Positions 1 to 11,850 of a DNA stretch of 64,000 nt are shown in pieces. The stretch's first letter is position 1, and the number at the start of each line of letters is the position of its first letter. Both the position numbers and the translations under genes were made by a program. Where the stretch lies: the NCBI RefSeq assembly GCF_963924675.1, contig NC_089220.1, positions 111,740,697-111,804,696 on the forward strand, given 5' to 3'. This DNA is from Phocoena phocoena (lineage: Eukaryota; Chordata; Mammalia; Artiodactyla; Phocoenidae). Under the pieces are notes generated by a model. It worked only from the letters and a program-made list of their open reading frames with translations. It was not told where the DNA came from and ran no database searches.

Positions 1-2499
1 TATATGTGTTTCATTTTTTCATATACACCTTTGGATGGAGTAAAACAGAATATTGTCTGAGTGATCATAGTTCCCTTTTATTTGCAGGAAAATAACGTAT
101 TTCTAATTATTTAAGCTAGAGAACAACTTCCTGTATGTAGCTAGTATGTTGATGAGTCAAGACAATAGTATCAGTCTGGTAGAATATGGTTGAATATAGT
201 CATTAGCAGCTCTGGACTGATCCAGCTGTAATATTCTATTCTAAAGAATCAGTGATACTTCTAGGTAACAGCACCTTAAATGAAATACATAATATTATGT
301 TATATTGCAAAATGTTTTTCCAGGAAAACATTTTGATTTGTCACTTGGTACAATGGGGTTTGTGTAACTACATGAATCCTCTTTGTGTGTGCATGTGTGT
401 GTGTATATATGTACACTCATGTGCCCATTTTCCTTCCTTCCTCCTAGGTTTATTTGTAGTGAAAATAGAAATTGCCATACTTGTATCTTATTCTGCCATT
501 TGTCTTAAAGATTTCAACTACTTAAAAAAAAAAATTGAAGCATTGCTCTCTAAATGTTTTTAATTGTTGCAGAGCTTGGGATCCTTTGCACTTCCCAAAC
601 TAGCTACTTCTCCTTACAGGGAAAAAATAACTCCATGTTTAGGCTAGCAAAGTAGAATTTGGGGTGGGAATTATATCCATAGAAATGTATTCAAATGTAT
701 TCCAAGAATAATTAGACCATTATATGGAAAGAAAACAAAACAAAACAAAAACCCAGTATTGTCCTAGGCACTTCAGGAGGGGGGAAAAATCCATTTACAC
801 ATGGTTTCTCTCCTTAAGGAGTTTATTTTCTGATATAAATGCAACAGCGAGGGCATATAAAATTCATCCCGAGAGAGTTAAAAGCTTTAGGTTAGTCTAA
901 AATCATAGACTAATTGTTAGCGTTTCTGTTTGAGTAGAGTATGTACTATTTGGGGAGGTGGAGCAGACAGTAAGGAATGAGGCAGAGAATATACAAATGA
1001 GTAATAATTTCCTAATAATGTAAAAGAAATTATTTGGCATTATTAAATATTGTAGAATATCCATATTTAGGTATTTTAGGGTAATTTCTCATTTTCCTGG
1101 AAAGGCTGAAGGAAGTTATACTGGCTTAGAATTTGATGAGTCACCTTAAGGGGTTCCTTACAGAAAAGGAGTTCCTTATGTTCAAGTTGGGCATATTTAA
1201 CTTTAGGGTACTCTATAACCTCCAAGGGTTTTAATTTCTAAAATATATGAAAAACATGTAAAAGATTCCATATGACCCCCCAAAATCTTGAAACCACCAA
1301 ATTCCTATGACATCTGTAGTTACTTCTTATGACTAAAGTGGAGAATGAGAAGTAAAAGTTTCATGGACTTAACATTTGTTTTTAGCTTATAAACAAAGTC
1401 CCTTTGTTTGATTTTTGCATTCAGACTGTAAATTTACACCAAGAAACTGCTAGAAGAATTTAGTTTTCAGTCAAGAAATAGACGTCAATAACTTGCTTGA
1501 ACACCCTTCCCTTTCCTTTCTCCAGGCGATAGTAAAGAGGTGGAAAACATTGGTGCCATGTCTTCAAATTTAGTGTATAATGTTAAGCTTCTTTTTAAAT
1601 CCATTCTGCTTCCCAGAGATGGAGTTTTAGCACTAACAAAAAAGAATGCTCTCTATCCTTATTATAAATGTGCATCACAGAGAAGCTCGATTTATAACCC
1701 AGATTCCTATGGATTGTTTGGAGGCCATAGCTGCTTTGTTTTCGGCTTTATAGAGACGGGAAGATTTGTGTGTCATCTTAATTTCTTATTCCTTAATCAA
1801 TACTTGCTGCATTTTGAAACCTAAAGCTTATGAGATGTGGGATAATACTTTAAATTCTGTTTTAAAGGAGCAATTTTTTAAAAACATGAAGCAGTGTATG
1901 GGCTATATGATGGGGCTTGTTGCAAGAACAATGTATGTATATATATATGAAGTATACACGATATACACCTACATATGTGGAGGAAAAGATTTTGATTTGG
2001 GAAGAAAAACAGAAGATATAATTTTATCTTTGCCAAATATTTGGAATTCAAGTTTCACCTTTATAAATAATTCTAGTGCCAAGATCTGAGACTGTTTATT
2101 TAAATGTCACTGAAAATTTAGTTTCAACCCTTAGTAAATGTATAGAAATGTATTTCTACACATTAAAAAATTCTGTTTTGTATACATTTTATTTCTACTT
2201 CAGTCACCTTATTTATTTAGGTAAGTGGAATTTCTCTGTAATTTACATTCATCTCAAATTTTAAAACCCACAGTGTATCTATACCTCTTGCTTAGCGTGC
2301 AGAAGGGTCTTAAGTACGAGTTAAATGAAAGTTCCTACAGTGCTGAAGTTAATCTAATTTGGTAACCTTGCTATTTGCTTAGAAAATTATATATCTGGGA
2401 AATCTTAGCTTAAATCTTATTTAATTCACATTTATTGCTGACAAAATTTATGTTCCTTACCCATATATCATTCTGTGGAAAGGCAGATAGTATTGTTTC

Positions 2500-2871
2500 A
2501 TTCATTCATTCATTCATCCATTTATAGCTGCACTGGGTCTTCGTTGCTGCACGTGTGGGCCTTCTCCAGTTTTGGAGAACAGGGGCCACTCCTCGTTGCA
2601 GTGCATGGGTTTCTCGTTGTGGTGGCTTCTCTAGTTGCAGAGCACGGGCTCTAGGTGTGTGGGCTTCAGTAGTTGTGGCACGAGGGCTTCAGTAGTTGTG
2701 GCACGCGGGCTTCAGTAGTTGTGGCTCGTAAGCTCTAGAGCAAGGCTCAGTAGTTGTGGTGCACAGGCTTAGTTGCTCTGCGGCATGTGGGATCTTCCTG
2801 GACCAGGGCTCGAACCCATGTCCCCTGCATTGGCAGGTGGATTCACAGCCACCTCACCACCAGGGAAGCCC
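2500..2871 (-). mobile_element. CHR-type SINE, long form, antisense
   Basis: This is the reverse complement of a tRNA-derived cetacean SINE. It ends on the + strand with CACCAGGGAAGCCC and contains the B-box complement GGGCTCGAACCC. The tail side carries an (ATTC)n run at 2499-2518. The flanks 2489-2499 and 2872-2882 form an imperfect duplication (GTATTGTTTC against GTACTGTTTC). The body is longer than usual because a 23-bp unit is present three times at 2661, 2684 and 2707. Confidence 0.9.
2661..2729. repeat. 23-bp internal tandem triplication inside a SINE
   Basis: The unit GGGCTTCAGTAGTTGTGGCA plus CG and one variable base starts at 2661, 2684 and 2707. It lies in the non-tRNA part of the SINE at 2500-2871. 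Other long SINEs in the window carry one or two related AGTAGTTGTGG modules, so this copy looks like a local expansion of an existing internal repeat. Confidence 0.85.
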
Positions 2872-3134
2872 TGTACTGTTTCTTGATTGCTGTTCCTATC
2901 AACTTTTCTGAGATGATAAAAATTACAGAAGCTTAGAGGAAGGTGTTCTTTTCAGGGGACACATGTACTTCTCTTTTTTTGAGATTGCTTATTTGAGAAA
3001 ATGTTACTATACCATATAATAGATATTTAACAAATATGTGGTGATTAAATGGACTGATACAGGTAGAGAGATGAAGATTACTCTTTATTGACTTAAAAAG
3101 AGAAACACCACTTCATCCATAGACATTTTCCTTT

Positions 3135-3310
3135 GTTTGCCTACTATGTGGTAGGAACCAAATTGTTCAATTAATCTTACAACTACTTTATGAAGTAGAA
3201 GGTATTATCTCAGCTTTACAGATGAGAAAATTGAGATCTGGAAAGCTTACCTAACTAGTCCAGCATTGTCTAGCTTACCAGTATTCAAATTTAGGCCTAT
3301 CAGGCTCAAA
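3135..3310 (-). mobile_element. MIR SINE fragment, antisense
   Basis: The order is: a degenerate segment ending in an ATTAATCTTACAACTACTTTATGAAG-like stretch, then TTTACAGATGAGAAAATTGAG, then a decayed TAGTCCAGC and CAAATTTAGGCC. This follows the reverse complement of MIR (core box ACAGATGAGGAAACTGAGG). The divergence is high, as expected for an ancient mammalian element. Confidence 0.6.
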
Positions 3311-3454
3311 ATTCCAGAATTTTTCCAAAATATACTATCTCTTTTTGCTTATTTGACCTATTTTATTAGTTTCTTCTATATTTTCATAACATTTATTGCT
3401 CAAAAAACCAATGGCAATGCATTTATTCTTGACTAATTTTACAAGTTGTTTTAA

Positions 3455-4125
3455 AAGTCAGATTTATTGAGGTAAATTTACATACAATAAAATGCACCCC
3501 TTTTAAATATTTATTTATTTATTTATCTGTGGCTGCTCCGCATGCTTCTTAGTTGCAGCATGCAGTGTGCGGACTCTGAGTTGCAGCATGCATGTGGGAT
3601 CTCGTTCCCTGACCAGGGCTCAAACCCGGGCCCCCTGCATCGGGAGCGCAGAGTCTTACCCACTGAACCACCAGGGAAGTCCCTAAAATGCACCCCTTTT
3701 AAAGTGTACAGTTAGATGAGTTGACAGATGTATATACTCATGTATATATAACAATCAAAATCTAGAACATTTCCATTACTCCCCAGAAGTCCCTCATCCC
3801 CTTTATAGTCATTCCCTTTCTGCCACTACTGATCTTTTATCCCTGTAACTTTTTTTCCCAGAATGTCATATAAATTGAATCATAAGTGGATAAGTAACCT
3901 TTTGTGTCTGGCTTCTTACTCTTAGCAAATGCTCTTAAGGTTCATCCATGTTGCTGCCGTTATCAGGTATCAGTTTATTGCTGAGTTGTATTCCATTGTA
4001 TAGATGAACCACAGTTTATTTGCCCAGTCATCAGTTGATGAACATTTGGTTTGTTTCCAGTTTGGGATTATTGTGAATAAACTGCTATACATTCATGTAT
4101 ATAACCTTTTTAGTTTTAGAATATC
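3455..4125 (-). mobile_element. Old L1 (L1M) 3' end, antisense, interrupted by a SINE
   Basis: The phrases AAAGTGTACAGTTAGATGAG, CATATAAATTGAATCATAAG, GGTTCATCCATGTTGCTGC and TATTCCATTGTATAGATG follow the reverse complement of an L1M 3' end. The same 3' end appears in sense orientation near 10300-10390. A SINE is inserted at 3508-3683 and duplicated 20 bp of the L1. Confidence 0.75.
3508..3683 (-). mobile_element. CHR-type SINE, GGACTTCCCTGG subfamily, antisense, with perfect target duplication
   Basis: The element ends with CCACCAGGGAAGTCCC and has an ATTT-rich tail at its left. It is flanked by a perfect 20-bp duplication (3488-3507 and 3684-3703, core AAAATGCACCCCTTTT). The body is short and contains two GTTGCAGCATGC modules. 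It sits inside the antisense L1M at 3455-4125, so it is the younger of the two. Confidence 0.93.
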
Positions 4126-4394
4126 TGGGTTAATATGGCATTATCTTGAGGACATGCAGTTCTGTTGAGTGACTAGTTCATGGATTCCTTAGTCTTAAAT
4201 AATCTAAAATATGAGCACTCTATTAGCAATTGGGAATGAAGAAACTTGTTGACTATTTTCAATGAAAATTTGGAGGGTAGTATGTGACATTTGCGATATA
4301 CTTTTTTTGTTGTTTAATTTAGCATGCTGTAGTAATAGATAAATAATACAAAGTGGAGTACAATGAAAATGTAGTATAATGGCAAACGCTGGAC

Positions 4395-4690
4395 TAAGAG
4401 TTTAAAAATTGGGTTCTAGTCATTTAATCTGGTTTCAATCTCCAGTTTTATCTCTTATTAGACTTCTAATTTGTGACTTTGAGCAAATTAGTAACATCTC
4501 TGCAAGAAAAATGGGGCTAACATTTCCACATTTTGAAGTATATACGTTATCTCATTTAGTCCTAAAGATCACCATATGAGGTACCTATGAGGTATATAGT
4601 GCTAGTCGTATTTTACTGGTGAGTAAGCTGTGATTCACAGAAGTGAAGCAACTGGCAATGGTGGTTGAGTCAACATTTGACTCCTTACAG
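4395..4690. mobile_element. Two degenerate MIR fragments, first sense, then antisense
   Basis: Bases 4395-4520 read like the sense MIR (GGGTTCTAGTC, GTGACTTTGAGCAAATTAGTAAC, AAAATGGGGCTAAC). Bases 4540-4690 read like the antisense form (TATCTCATTTAGTCC, GAGGTACC, TTTTACTGGTGAGTAAGCTG). Together they form a head-to-head pair. Both are heavily diverged. Confidence 0.5.
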
Positions 4691-4802
4691 TTTCCTTCTG
4701 GAAAATGGAGATAATACTCACTTTGTAGTTAATGAGAATCAAATGTGATTATATTAATAAGACACAAAACTGCTAGTCTCTTGCTTTCCCTGCCCCCCCA
4801 CT

Positions 4803-5040
4803 TTTTAAATTGAAGTATAGTTGATTTACAATGTTGTGTTTGTGGTGTACGGCAAGGTGATTCACTTATACATATGTATAGATTCTTTTCCATTATGGTT
4901 TATTACAGGATATTGAATATATATCCCTGTGATATACAGTAGGACTTTGTTGTTTATTTATTTTATATATGGTAGTTTGTATGTTCTCCTTCCCTTTTTA
5001 TAAAGGTCCCCCTTTCCTTGTCTCCTGCCCAGCTATTCTG
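4803..5040 (-). mobile_element. L1 3' end fragment, antisense
   Basis: TTGAAGTATAGTTGATTTAC, GTGATTCACTTATACATATG, TTCCATTATGGTTTATTAC and CAGTAGGACTTTGTTGTTTA are the reverse complement of the artiodactyl/cetacean L1 3' UTR. The sense form of the same region is visible at 47410-47530. The 5' side is truncated. Confidence 0.8.
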
Positions 5041-6059
5041 TTGTTTATTAAGAGAATTTAAAATGTGGGAGCTAACCTTACCATGTTTTTTCTTTTAATT
5101 GCAAAAGATTATACAATGTCAGCAGGCTGGTATATTAGATTTTTCTTTTTATCATAAACATTAGAAAAACACCAAGTTGACTAGCAAATAGAATTTCACC
5201 ATATAATCTAACAACCTGACAGATTGTTCTCACGTGATTCCTGTTAGCACGTTCTCCAATCATTTTTTCCAATGTGATGCTTTCTGCATTGCTTTGTGCA
5301 GTAGCTCAAAACTGCATTCTACTACTTCTGTGTCAACAGTCAGCCCGGTAATTACTCATATTTGCAAATCAGCTTGGGCACTGATTTCTTCCACATACAG
5401 CTTCTTCTGCATGGCCAAGACTCTTATCTTTATGCCCTATGATTGTTTAAAATTACTGTAAGCAAGCAACTTGATGAACCTTTCCCCATCTGTCATTCCT
5501 GTTTTGCAGGATTGCACCAATCTTGATAAAAACCTTTTATCAGCAGCTATTCTGTAGAACCTCTTAGGATAGTTCTACCAATTTGTGCTGTAAAGTCCTC
5601 CTATGCATGAGCCACGAAGAGTAAACACATCATTAGGTTTTCTTTCTCTTGGCTTTCTTAATGAAGGGAGAAATCTTACACAGCTGAAGAAGCCTGGGAT
5701 TCCTTTCTGAACTGATATATTTACATAGCATATGCTTAGTTTGACACTTGCTTAGAAGAAGCAGAGAGCTTTTTTAGTTAAGTACTGTATAATACTTCAA
5801 AGAACATTTTAGCTACACTGTAGCTGTTCAGCTTTTCTGGATACAAAGCTGCTCTCTGCTCTTTAAAAAACATTCCTAGCCTAGTTCTTTATATTATTGC
5901 TTTCAGTGCTAGAGAGAATTAAGCTGAATACAGTTGGAAGCTCTTTTCAGAAACAAATTTTAGTTTCAGAAGCTGCTGCATAATGCTAGTAGTTTAAAAT
6001 GTCTGCACAAACCAAGGGCAACTCGTTCCGCTCTTACCTGGTTGGTGAGAAAACAGATA

Positions 6060-6300
6060 GTGATTTGGAGCCAGATAATATGCTGTTGTGGTCTGATATA
6101 AAGAACCTACACTTGGAAGCCAAATAAATCTAGGTTTAAATCCCATTATGTGGTTGCTAACAATTTTTCTTCAGCAGAGTTAAATTTTCTTCAGCACTGT
6201 TTCCTCAACTGTATGGCAGTGATAACAAGAGCTCCTTCTGAGGGTTTGATTTCAGTAACTCAGTGTATGTATAGCACCTGGCAGATGGTAAGACATTCTA
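6060..6300 (+). mobile_element. MIR SINE fragment
   Basis: The order of GGAGCCAGA, TAGGTTTAAATCCCATTATG, TGTTTCCTCAACTGTATGGC, GAGGGTTTGATTTCAGTAA and AGCACCTGGCA follows MIR from its 5' to its 3' part, with strong decay. It lies in the GLCE upstream intron. Confidence 0.55.
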
Positions 6301-7255
6301 AATATTTCCTTTCCCTGTAATCTTTCCCCTACACCCTCAAAAAAAGAATAACTTCCTTTATCACTCAAATGTGACTTCTTGTTGTTGCTAACCTAAATAT
6401 GTCTCCTGAAGGTTTGAGATAGATGAAGATAGCAGAGTTGACCTACTCATGGAGTGCTGGTAATGATTTTCAGCACAAACTCTGGACTATGGGAAGACTA
6501 GGTTAGTTTGAAAATGTACATGGCTATAAACACTGACTAGATACAGACCTCCTGCGTGACTAACGCACATTCCAATTCAATATTTATGGAGTACCTACTA
6601 CAGTGGTTATGGATAAGACATTCGACTGAGAGATGTGCCCGTTTGCCCTCTGTCTTTCCTCTTCTTTCTGGACTACAGCACAGACATGATGGCTGAAGCT
6701 TCAGTAACTTTCTGGGCCATAGTGTGATGTAGAAAGATAGACAGTGCCCAGGTCCTTGACCATGTAGCTGTATAATAGCTCTAGACTGCCTAATTCTGGG
6801 TTTCTTTTGCATAAGTGAAAAATATCAATGGGTGGAACGTATAAGGGGTTTGTTTCTGGTGTCTGTTACTAGCAGCAGAACCTAATCCAAACTGATTCAG
6901 ATAGCAGTCTGGATACAGGCATCTGACTCCTTCTCAACCCACCTCTAGTCACCACTAAAATATCTAAAAATAGTACCCCAGCACTTAAACATAAAAGAGG
7001 CATGTTCATATACCTGAAATATAGAAATGTCAAGAAATTTCTATTAGAAATAACCTAGATATTCCCACTGAAAGCAACTAGAGCTCTTTGAAGAATGGCT
7101 GTTTCAGGTCTTTGGTAGAAAGTGTACGTGATGAACCTGGGATACCTTTTGTTAGAAGAAAGCTCTCAGAAACTACTTGGGTTGTGTCAAAAGGACTTAG
7201 GAATCAACTTGAAGAGATTTGCACTGGCTAAAGGTGGGATAATTTGAGCATCAGG

Positions 7256-8276
7256 AAGTAGTAACTCAGGGTATATGCCCAGTAGTGGGATTGCTGGGTC
7301 GTATGGTAGTTCTATTTTTAGTTTTTTAAGGAACCTCGATACTGTTCTCCATAGTGGCTGTATCAATTTACATTCCCACCAACAGTGCCAGAGTGTTCCC
7401 TTTTCTCCACACCCTCTCCAGCATTTATTGCTTCTAGATTTTTTGATGATGGCCATTCTGACTGGTGTGAGATGATATCTCATTGTAGTTTTGATTTGCG
7501 TTTCTCTAATGGTTAATGATGTTGAGCATTCTTTCATGTGTTTGTTGGCAATCTGTATATCTTCTTTGGAGAAATGTCTATTTAGGTCTTCTGCCCATTT
7601 TTGGATTGGGTTGTTTGTTTTTTTGTTATTGAGCTGCATGAGCTGCTTGTACCAAAATGTTCATTGCAACTCTATTTATAATAGCCAGGACATGGAAGCA
7701 ACGTAAGTGTCCATCATCGGATGAATGGATAAAGAAGATGTGGCACATATATACAATGGAATATTACTCAGCCATAAAAAGAAACGAAATTGAGATAGTT
7801 GTAGTGAGGTGGATGGACCTAGAGTCTGTCATACAGAGTGAAGTAAGTCAGAAATAGAAAAACAAATACCGTATGCTAACACATATATATGGAATCTAAG
7901 AAAAAAAAAAAGTCATGAAGAACCTAGGGGTAAGATGGGAATAAAGACACAGACCTACTAGAGAAGGGACTTGAGGATATGGGGAAGGGGAAGGGGAAGC
8001 TGTGACAAAGTGAGAGAGTGGCATGGACATATATACACTACCAAACGTAAAATAGATAGCTAGTGGAAGCAGCCACATAGCACAGGGAGATCAGCTCAGT
8101 GGTTTGTGACCACCTAGAGGGGTGGGATAGGGAGGGAGACGCAAGAGGGAAGAGATATGGGAACATATGCATATGTATAACTGATTCACTTTGTTATAAA
8201 GCAGAGACTAACACACCGTTGTAAAGCAATTATACCCCAATAAAGATGTTAAAAAAAAAAAGAAAAAGTAGTAACT
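7256..8276 (+). mobile_element. L1 insertion with inverted 5' segment (twin-priming structure)
   Basis: Bases 7267 to about 7651 are antisense L1 ORF2. Their minus-strand frame encodes [19 protein letters not shown] and [19 protein letters not shown]. Bases about 7652-8265 are sense L1 and continue the same ORF2 (WIKKMWHIYTMEYYSAIKRN). The ORF2 3' end, the 3' UTR, CAATAAAGATG and a poly-A tail follow. The 11-bp duplication AAGTAGTAACT flanks the whole unit (7256-7266 and 8266-8276), so both halves came in as one event. The body is about 1 kb, far short of a full L1 of about 6 kb, and stop codons make it inactive. Confidence 0.93.
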
Positions 8277-9118
8277 GTGGTGGATTGAAACACATCAAGT
8301 ATGTTTAAGATTAATGAATTCAGATGTTACTTTTAAAAAGTCATTGTTTATTTTTGGAGTTTATTAGGGAGTCAATTCATTATTTCAAAAATTGGTAAAG
8401 GAAAGATTCAAGCATTAATTCTGGCTTTCCTGTACAAACTGTATAGGGATAACCAAATAGCTGCTATGGGCAAGATTTTCTTTAACAGAAATATTTCAGC
8501 TACTACATTAAGAAAGGCTGATAGAATTATAATATCACCATCTTGCAGCCCCCCTAATGAAAGAACTATCCGTGGTTTCTAAAACCATTTGATGGATTGC
8601 TAATGCAGAACTTTATAATGACTAGATCAGGCTGACAACACCTGAACATACAGATTAATCCTAACAGAAAAAAAAAAAAAGAGACTACCAGACATATATT
8701 TCCTGATGAAAGTTCACACCTCTACCATAAAGTACTCTTGCTGAAAAATCAAACCCTACTTTTGTCAAGCTGTGGAATCAGCTACTGGTTTATAGGAAGT
8801 ACCCAGGGATGGAATCAGAGTTAATACATTGCAGCCACTAAAAGAGAGGAAGGTAGCACTCAATACGAGGCAAAAGCGTACTCTTGATATAACAGGTTAC
8901 TTCAATAACAAGGAAATTTTAGAAATTGGTTTTTATGCTTGGAAATTTAAAAAATTGTGGAGTCTTTGGATTAAGACATGGAAAATGAGTTTACAAGACA
9001 GTAGACTGAGGTGAATAGGAGAAAATATTTGCAAATCATATATCTGATAAGGGATTAAAATCCAGAATATATAGAGAACTCCTAAAACTCAACAATAAAA
9101 AAAAAAATTTTGAAAATG

Positions 9119-9249
9119 GGGGACTTCCTGGTGGTCCCTGGTGGCTAAGGCTCTGCGCTGGCTTCCACTGCAGGGGGTGTGGGTCTGATCCCTGGTTGGG
9201 GAATTAGAATCCTGCATGCCAGCACAGCCCGGCTTAAAAAAAAAAAAAA
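9119..9249 (+). mobile_element. Short CHR-type SINE of the GGACTTCCTGG subfamily
   Basis: It begins GGGGACTTCCTGGTGG, contains GGTCTGATCCCTGGTTGGGG as a B-box region and ends in a 14-base A tail. It lacks the long tRNA-unrelated body of the other copies. It is inserted in L1M ORF2 sequence between GAAAATGGG and AAAGATGGGC, which probably are the remains of the target duplication. Confidence 0.85.
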
Positions 9250-9405
9250 GCCAAAGATGGGCAAGGGACTTGAATAAACATTTCTTCAAAGAAGATATAC
9301 AAATAGCCAATAAGCACATGAAAAGATGCCCAACATCACCAATCATTAGGGAAATGCAAATCAAAACTACAATGAGATGCTCACACACATTAGGATGGTT
9401 TTATT

Positions 9406-9407
<2 letters not shown>

Positions 9408-9437
<30 letters not shown>

Positions 9438-9701
9438 ATGGCTGTGTTGGGTCTTTGTTTCTGTGCGAGGGCTTTCTCTAGTTGTGGCAAGCGGGGGCCA
9501 CTCTTCATCGCGGTGCGCGGACCTCTCACTATCGCAGCCTCTCTTGTTGCGGAGCACAGGCTCCAGACGCGCAGGCTCAGTAATTGTGGCTCACGGGCCC
9601 AGTTGCTCCGCGGCATGTGGGATCTTCCCAGACCAGGGCTCGAACCCGCATCCCCTGCATTGGCAGGCAGATTCCCAACCACTGCGCCACCAGGGAAGCC
9701 C
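9408..9701 (-). mobile_element. CHR-type SINE, long form, antisense, with perfect target duplication
   Basis: It is flanked by the perfect 16-bp duplication AGGATGGTTTTATTTT (9392-9407 and 9702-9717). The poly-T side at the left is the tail, and the element ends with CACCAGGGAAGCCC. It is inserted in the same L1M as the SINE at 9119-9249. The perfect duplication suggests it is the younger of those two. Confidence 0.95.
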
Positions 9702-10584
9702 AGGATGGTTTTATTTTAAAAAATAAAATAAAAAATCACAAGTGTTGGCGAGGATGTGGAGAAATTAGAACCCTGGGCACTTTTGGTGAGGTTGTTAATA
9801 TGTTACAAACTCTGTGGAAAACAGTATGGAGATTCCTGAAAAACTTAAAAATGGACTTTCCATATGATCCAGCAATTCCATTTTGGGATTTATGTCCAAA
9901 GGAAATGAAAACAGGGTCTCAAAAAGAACCTATGTTCATAGTAGCATTATTCACAGCAGCAACCAAAGTGCCCATCAACTGATGAATGAATAAGCAAAAT
10001 GTGGTATATACCTATAATGAAACATTATTCGGCCTTAAAAAGGAAGGAAATTTGACATATGCTACAACATGGATGAAACTTGGGTTCATTATGCTAAGTG
10101 AAATAGGTCAGTCACAAAAAGACAAATACTATATGATTCCACTTATATGAGATACTTAGACGAGTCAAAATCATAGATGCAGAAAGTGTGGTTGCCAGGG
10201 GCTGGTGGGGAGAGAGGAATAGGGAAATGTTATTGTTTAATGGGTATGAGTTTCAGTTTTACAAGGTGGGAAGAGTTATGGTGATGAATGGTAGTGATGG
10301 CCCCACAACATTGTGAATGTATGTAATACCACATAACTGTACACTTAAAAATGGCTAAGATAGTAAATTTTATGTTACTTGCATTTTACCACCCAAGAAA
10401 AAAATTTGGAAAAAAAAATGTGCACTTCCACACTCTGGGCTAATAGAAGACACCAGATGGTCTCAGGTCTCCTTGCAACTAGAGCACAGACAGAACCACA
10501 AGTATACCTTCCCCTAACTCCTGAGTTCTAATTTGAGTTTTTATTTATACAATTAACATATTCTTCATTAGATGGTTCTTCTTT

Positions 10585-10643
10585 TAAAAAATGTTTTTAT
10601 TGAAGTATAGTTGATTTATAATGTGTTAATTGCTGCTGTACAC
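10585..10643 (-). mobile_element. Extremely 5'-truncated L1 stub, antisense
   Basis: Only about 59 bases of L1 3' end are present (TTTTTATTGAAGTATAGTTG and a little more). They lie between near-identical 13-bp flanks (ATGGTTCTTCTTT at 10572-10584 and ATGGTTCTCCTTT at 10644-10656). The matching flanks show this is a complete, tiny insertion rather than the remainder of a larger one. Confidence 0.7.
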
Positions 10644-11714
10644 ATGGTTCTCCTTTATCTCTATAGTTGGAAGTTTTTTGTTTTGTTTTTTCCTTTCATG
10701 ATGATGGAAATGTTTATAAGAGAATGGAAAGCAGAAGTATTGGTTTAAGTTGCTTCTAAGCAGATTTGTGTTGAGTAACCGAGCAGATAAATTTGAGCTT
10801 TGATGTCTTGGGTAATTTTCATTCTGAGAGTTATTACAAATAATCTATATCAAAGATTCTATGTTCTTATCAGAAATTAAGCTAAGTAGAAAAAAAAAGG
10901 TAAAGCATTTATATTCTGGGTTTTTCTTTGTTTCTCTTTTCTTCCCCCCCCCCTACAGCTAATAAAAATGCAATCATGGAATAAAAAATTTTTATCTTAA
11001 GATTTCTACTTTCTTATACCTGAACTAATGTTAGTTACTAATTTTAGTTTAGTAATTAGTCCTTATACTAATGTTAGTTACTCCTATAAATACTGCCACC
11101 GTGGGGTTTTTAGAACACCAGTACATTATTTTCAAAGCCTCAAATTAACATGGACTGATGAAACTGTTATTAAGCTCCATTTTTATCTCTGGAGAAAGGT
11201 TTTGCTTCAACAAGCAAAACATCATCAGAACATCATTATAATTATTGGCAGAATGAAGCGTTGTAATGAATTTGTAAGCTGTTGCTAGATTTGTAGGGCC
11301 AATGGAAATCCTATTTTCAAGAGCTTAATTATTCTACTCCACCTGCAGACCAGGTACTGGGCTATGTATACATAAATATCATAATTATGACTTCCTTTTC
11401 TGTTCTTTTCTAATAGTAGCATGGTTTGTAATTATACTGTTAGATTTGAAGAAGATTCAAAAATAACAGCAGCTTCATTTAGAAATGCTAATATGATTTT
11501 AAAGTAACTAGATAACTCTTTCTAAAATTGTACTCTACCTATGTAAACTGTTGATTCAAGGTCAAAATTCAGCTTTATCTAGAATAAGATCTGTTAATGT
11601 CTAAGTTCAATTCACAATCTGGTAACTTGCTATAAATTAGAGTATCTCTTGGGAAAGGGTGGTATTCAGCTTCTGAAATAAAATATATATCAGCTCAAAG
11701 ATACCCTGTGAACA

Positions 11715-11850
11715 TCAGAGTACAGGGTTTGGAGTTCAAATCTCTAGTGAACCATCAAATAATCACATGACGTAGGGTAAATTACTTAACATCACAGAGC
11801 CTCAGTTTCATCATCTGTAAAATAGAAATATAATTTTTAATCTTAAATTC
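11715..11850 (+). mobile_element. MIR SINE fragment
   Basis: GAGTTCAAATCTC, TGACGTAGGGTAAATTACTTAAC and CAGAGCCTCAGTTTCATCATC with CTGTAAAATAG after it match the sense MIR core region. The 5' and 3' ends are lost. Confidence 0.7.

Larger units (their letters stand above)
9010..10405 (+). mobile_element. Old L1 (L1M) ORF2 end and 3' UTR, interrupted by two SINEs
   Basis: The L1 runs in three pieces. Bases 9010-9118 resemble ORF2 (GAAAATATTTGCAAATCATA). Bases 9250-9391 encode a frame like [22 protein letters not shown]. Bases 9718-10405 hold the ORF2 C-terminus (FLKNLKMDFPYDPAIPFWD) and the L1M 3' end (CAACATTGTGAATGTATGTA, ACTGTACACTTAAAAATGGC). Removing the two inserted SINEs restores the L1 order. 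It is broken by stops and frameshifts. Confidence 0.85.

Noticed and set aside
2754..2936. Recurring open frames encoding [25 protein letters not shown] peptides (also at 27464, 34791, 43550, 55236, 61515 and elsewhere)
   Set aside because: All lie within CHR-type SINEs and share the same frame because the SINE sequence is shared. There is no evidence of a protein family.
7187..7639. 150-codon minus-strand frame with a convincing protein-like sequence
   Set aside because: It is the L1 ORF2 C-terminal region in the inverted half of the insertion at 7256-8276. It is truncated and not a host gene.
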